Origin: Hoplostethus atlanticus
Lineage: Eukaryota > Chordata > Actinopteri > Trachichthyiformes > Trachichthyidae
Assembly (NCBI GenBank): GCA_034670405.1
Contig: JAXDDX010000062.1
Location: 620,001 to 684,000, forward strand
Length of the DNA stretch: 64,000 nt
Direction: 5' to 3'
The notes under the pieces were generated by a model, which was not told the origin of the DNA, searched no databases, and saw nothing but the letters and a program-made list of their open reading frames with translations. Shown piece by piece: positions 60,191-64,000 of the stretch (positions are counted from its first letter, which is position 1; the number at the start of each line of letters is the position of its first letter). The position numbers and the translations under genes are program-made.

Positions 60191-61288
60191 CTGTTCACAA
60201 GTGGACACTTCCCATCACCGAGCTGTCTCTCTTTTGACACGGGGCCCTCTTTTGCCTCAGCCACAGAGGCAAGGAAAGGTACAGCGGGGCGGGAGGGACC
60301 GGGTAAAGATTTGTCATACTGGCCGGCAACAAAAACCTGCACACAAGCTGGGCTTAAAATGATTTATAGGGCTTATTTCTGAGAATGGTAAAGTGAAATT
60401 AATCACATTCCCACCTGACACCGCTGCTCAGCAGTGATAGATGACGAGCTGCCAGCGACAGACAGTGAGCCATCCATGAAGCGCCCGCTGATGTGCTCCC
60501 TCCTCAGATAGCCTGACCTGGGGTGCAGCCTTGCCAGATGCCCCCCTCCGGATGGCCAGTGCCAGGGGATCCGGGGCCAGCCCTGTCCCTCCTCCTCCAC
60601 TCCCCCCCAGCTGGGTAGTCACACAGGGGCCTAATGACTGGGGGACATCCTGCCAAGCAGATGGAGATTGGAGCAGGGGCTTACCCTATTGGCTAACAGC
60701 GATGGCTGACGGCTGGGCCGGCGGAAGCCATGCACATATCATATGTTGCATCCACACTGTGGTGGTATGCGGTAGACTGGATACTCATTGTCATCATCAT
60801 CAATAGGAGAATGGCAGTAAACTGTGCCAAGGCTGGCATAAAGCGCTGTTTACTCCACCTGCTGATGGAACTTGAGCACAGAAGTTGAATTTTTCCAACT
60901 TTTGCCTTCTTCCGCAGCAGCGAGGACAACCCGCATGGTAAAAAGTCAAAAGGTATACCCACATACGTTTGGGCACCTGTTCTTCGTGTCTGCTCTTCCA
61001 CTGAAGATAAAGCTGTGAATAAACAAGAGGTTTCTTCATCTGTCGTGTTTGGAGTCCAGGAGAAGCAGGTGTACTGCCAAAGTTTGCTTTGGCAGGGCTA
61101 CTCCACTTCCTTTGGCTTCCTGTTCATTTACAGCGGGAATCATATTTAACAATTTATGAAAAATATAACACGTTTTACTGAAAACAAGTCACACTATGCT
61201 ATTTAACTGACTGCATATGAAAGAATCAAATCTCTTATCAGAGACACCACGATCGTTTTCTTTAGACCACAGTGTGACTTAAGCACTA

Positions 61289-61316
61289 GGGTGGGAGGTG
61301 TACGGGGTTACTGGGG
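61289..61316 (+). other. Potential G-quadruplex
   Basis: GGG, T, GGG, an 8-base loop, GGGG, a 5-base loop, GGGG. It slightly exceeds the canonical 7-base loop limit. It begins a G-rich stretch continuing to about 61500. Confidence 0.4.
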
Positions 61317-63094
61317 TTACTGCTGGATTTGTGGTTGCTGGTTGATGGTACTGGAATTTAGTGATGGTCTGGAGCCTCGTGTTGAGGGTGGAGGAGGAGT
61401 TTTTAGGTTGGAGATGGAGCTGAGATCAGGGTTATGGCGAGGATGGGCAGCTGGAGCTATAGCCTGGGTTTTGCCGTTTCATGGTATTAGATGCAGGGGA
61501 TTAAGAAGCTAGCACAACACCAGAGATCGGGATTCAGCGATGGGGTAGAGACTGGGCCAGGGACTGGGTTGGAGCATTAACTGAGATTCACGCTGAATTC
61601 ACAATTGAATTGAACTGAACCGGGGATAAAGTGAGGGCTGAGGCAGCATTTGTATGCCTGGCATTTGCTGGCAGCGCTGCAGCTGACACTGGGTTTGGGC
61701 CAGAAACTAACTTGGAATTAAAGGTGTCAGAGATAGCTGAACTGAGCTGTACCAGAAAACACAACCGTACGATAATGCATAGGCTCTGGAGCTTTTTTTA
61801 TTCTGGGACACACAGTGAGTAAATACTGCCTCGTCCCAGGACCCAGGTGCTTTAAACATACTGTCAAATTTACAAAGTGAGGACCCACCAGAAACCAGCA
61901 TGTGACCCATTTTGGGGCCTGTGTGAAATAATACACGAGTCGATAGCATGGTCATATCATTTTTGGAGTGACCCCCCAAATTGACCTTGAGGTTAGATTG
62001 TTCACTCCTCTGCACCCATGGAACGGTACAAGCCTGCTGTGCCGTTGGGATTGAGAACATAAACCACAGCACTGGTTCCCAACCAATTCTCAACAACATT
62101 TGACCTATGACCCTAAAAACACAAAGAGAACTTTCACATTAATCAGTTCTATCTACCTTTTTTTTTTAAAAAGACTGTAAGTGTGATGTATTTGTACAAC
62201 CAATCAAAATCACATTGTGATTGCTTGGGCAGCCTTGACCCTCAGGATGAAAACATGAATAACCATGGGTAGCTGCCCACTCAACACCTCTGCACATCAT
62301 GCTCTAGGGATGCAGTGAATGAGACTATGTTTTGACCTTGTGACTGCTATTTGGGGGAGGGGCAACCACACGTGATGCACAACATACAACTTTCTTTCAG
62401 TTCATGATATGTGGGAATGAAAATGTGAATGTAAAAAAACATGGAAGCATGTGCACACATTTTTACCAGTTGATCTGATTTCAGTATGCACCCTTTCTCT
62501 TGTTGAGAGACGAGCCCTTGAGTGTGAGCTATGTGGTGTCGTCCAACATTAGAAACGACATCGTTCACACGCTCAGCTCAAGCTTTTGTTTAACACACAG
62601 CATTTATCTGGCCATTCAAAGTACGGAAAACAACACCTCCCCCATTAATGTCTGCAGTGACATTGCAATATTGGCTGTGCCTGTTATTTCCCTTATGTCA
62701 GGTTAAGCCATTTATTGCCCTGAACGATAATGTAGACATTAGTGGCCTTTGATTGAACGGCCACATTTCCCTTTTGCTCTTTCTAAAGGAGCGTGTGCAC
62801 ATGAAAAATGACTCGCCCCAAAAAGCCCAAAGCAGTCACCTACGACATGATTTCACTCTCTGCCGTGGAAATAAATAATCTTTACCCTTGACAGCAGCAT
62901 AATTAATAGTGATGTTTAGCAGGTCCATTTCAACGGACCCACTTAATCTAATTTTGTTTCCACTCCGCGATTTGTAAATTACTGCAAAATGACGCGCCAT
63001 TTACCACTGTCTCTGCCTGCGACAATGGCAATTTTTCTTCCTGTGTAATTCTCCCTTTTTGTGGCTCTCCTGGAATACAAAACACACATCGCCG

Positions 63095-63096
<2 letters not shown>

Positions 63097-63138
<42 letters not shown>

Positions 63139-63152
63139 GACTCTCTCTCTCT
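63097..63152. repeat. (CT)n microsatellite
   Basis: About nineteen CT units, GTCTGA, then a further (CT)6. A minus-strand arginine/glutamate-rich frame through it is an artefact. Confidence 0.95.
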
Positions 63153-64000
63153 CCCGGCTTGCTTTTCAAATCCCCGACTCCCTTTTTTGCTTTTCTCTCC
63201 AATTTAGCAGCATTCTAAGCCACTGAGGCCCTCCAACACATTAGCTGTTTTACAACTTCCCCAGAACACATTATGGGCACTGATCTAAAATGTCAGCACT
63301 ACAAATGCCTTGTCCACATCCCATTATTTGCCACTAAATGTTAAGCGTTTATATTCACACGGCGTTACATTGACATTTGAGAGCACGGAGTGTGAGTCTG
63401 GTCTGGTGATCTGCCGCGCCATTATGTATCATTTATGAACGCGCACAACAAACGACAGTCACCCAGGTGTCCAAAAGCTTGTTTGCCTTTGTCCTGTGTC
63501 AAAGAGAAATACTTGATATGTTATAATTATGTATCGATGAAAACAATATGAAAGTCAGTTAAAGTGCTGGAAAGGTTACAGCAGCCTCAGACGTGCTGCT
63601 CCAAATGTCACAACAATATATCCTTTAATAATCAACCCTTCTGAAGTGTGGCTATTGTGTTGTGTTTGCTATCACGTTGTGTCGTGCATTTTATTTGACT
63701 TGATTTTTACACCCTGCTCTGCAAAATGTCATATACCGCTTAAAATAAAATCACATTCGCTATCACGTTGTATTTCTACAGTGGTTTCCCTTCACCTTCC
63801 GTGTATACCCATAGGCTAAATTGTGGGAACAGACGTCTTGTTCGTCCTCACAAAACGCAAAGGGTATGGCGCCCAGCCAAAAACAATGGAGGACCGAGTC
63901 TTACCTTCTTTTTTTTTTTTTTCTGGGAGAATTAATGAGGCAAAGCAAAATGTTTGAACAAACCTCTTGGCCCCAAGGAGAGGAGGGCCCTGACCTGACT

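Larger units (their letters stand above)
54974..64000. other. Gene-free, repeat-poor region
   Basis: No gene supported. It contains CA (56316-56354), GT (60173-60190) and CT (63097-63152) microsatellites, a 14-G run (59194-59207), a 13-bp hairpin (57434-57464) and a G-rich stretch at 61289-61500. Segments 59440-59660 and 62740-63060 have the repeat-free, homeodomain-word-rich texture of vertebrate conserved non-coding DNA, which I cannot verify. Confidence 0.4.

Overview
This window looks like non-coding genomic DNA from a ray-finned (teleost) fish. The evidence is its repeat content: a 5'-truncated L2/CR1-type LINE with an intact 345-codon remnant of the reverse transcriptase ORF, two further copies of that LINE's 3' tail, a Tc1-like transposase pseudogene, a 376-bp Tc1-type MITE with TA duplications, a tRNA-derived SINE with a poly(A) tail, several foldback/MITE elements, and many CA, GA, GATA and ATT microsatellites. 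There is no bacterial gene organisation. I found no convincing host protein-coding exon, rRNA gene, functional tRNA gene or CRISPR array. Almost all open frames are short and chance-like, or are shadows of low-complexity DNA.

Region by region: 1-5 kb holds a 227-bp foldback element, a degenerate ~110-bp tandem repeat, an 827-bp MITE that abuts a decayed retroelement protein fragment on the minus strand, and telomere-like CCCTAA units. 5-17 kb is mostly anonymous AT-rich DNA with one MITE (8.7-9.1 kb), a GATA/GA microsatellite (12.8 kb) and an ATT repeat (13.4 kb). 17.2-21.6 kb is the most structured part, a nest of transposons: a broken Tc1 transposase, a repeat block split by about 1.7 kb of insertion that includes the LINE, a second unsplit copy of the same block, and an exactly matching 16-bp inverted repeat pair bracketing 3.8 kb. 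21.6-26 kb holds a second MITE of the 8.7-kb family, interrupted by a LINE tail.

26-64 kb is comparatively poor in recognisable mobile elements. It has a SINE (31.3 kb), a GGGTTA-rich dispersed repeat and hairpins (38.3-38.7 kb), a LINE tail (41.5 kb), a foldback element with a third nested arm (43.3-43.7 kb), the Tc1-type MITE (47.4 kb) and a 1.35-kb TIR element (53.6-55.0 kb). The long stretches between them contain many TAATTA/ATTTA-type homeodomain-like words. They could be a gene desert carrying conserved non-coding regulatory elements, but that is inference: it cannot be shown without comparison to other genomes.

No genes here act together as a pathway. The 'biology' visible is transposon insertion, nesting and decay. 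I did not find a convincing undescribed system; the items most worth a second look are the nested cluster at 17.2-21.6 kb, the retroelement protein fragment next to the MITE at 2.1-3.2 kb, and the triple-arm foldback at 43.3-43.7 kb.
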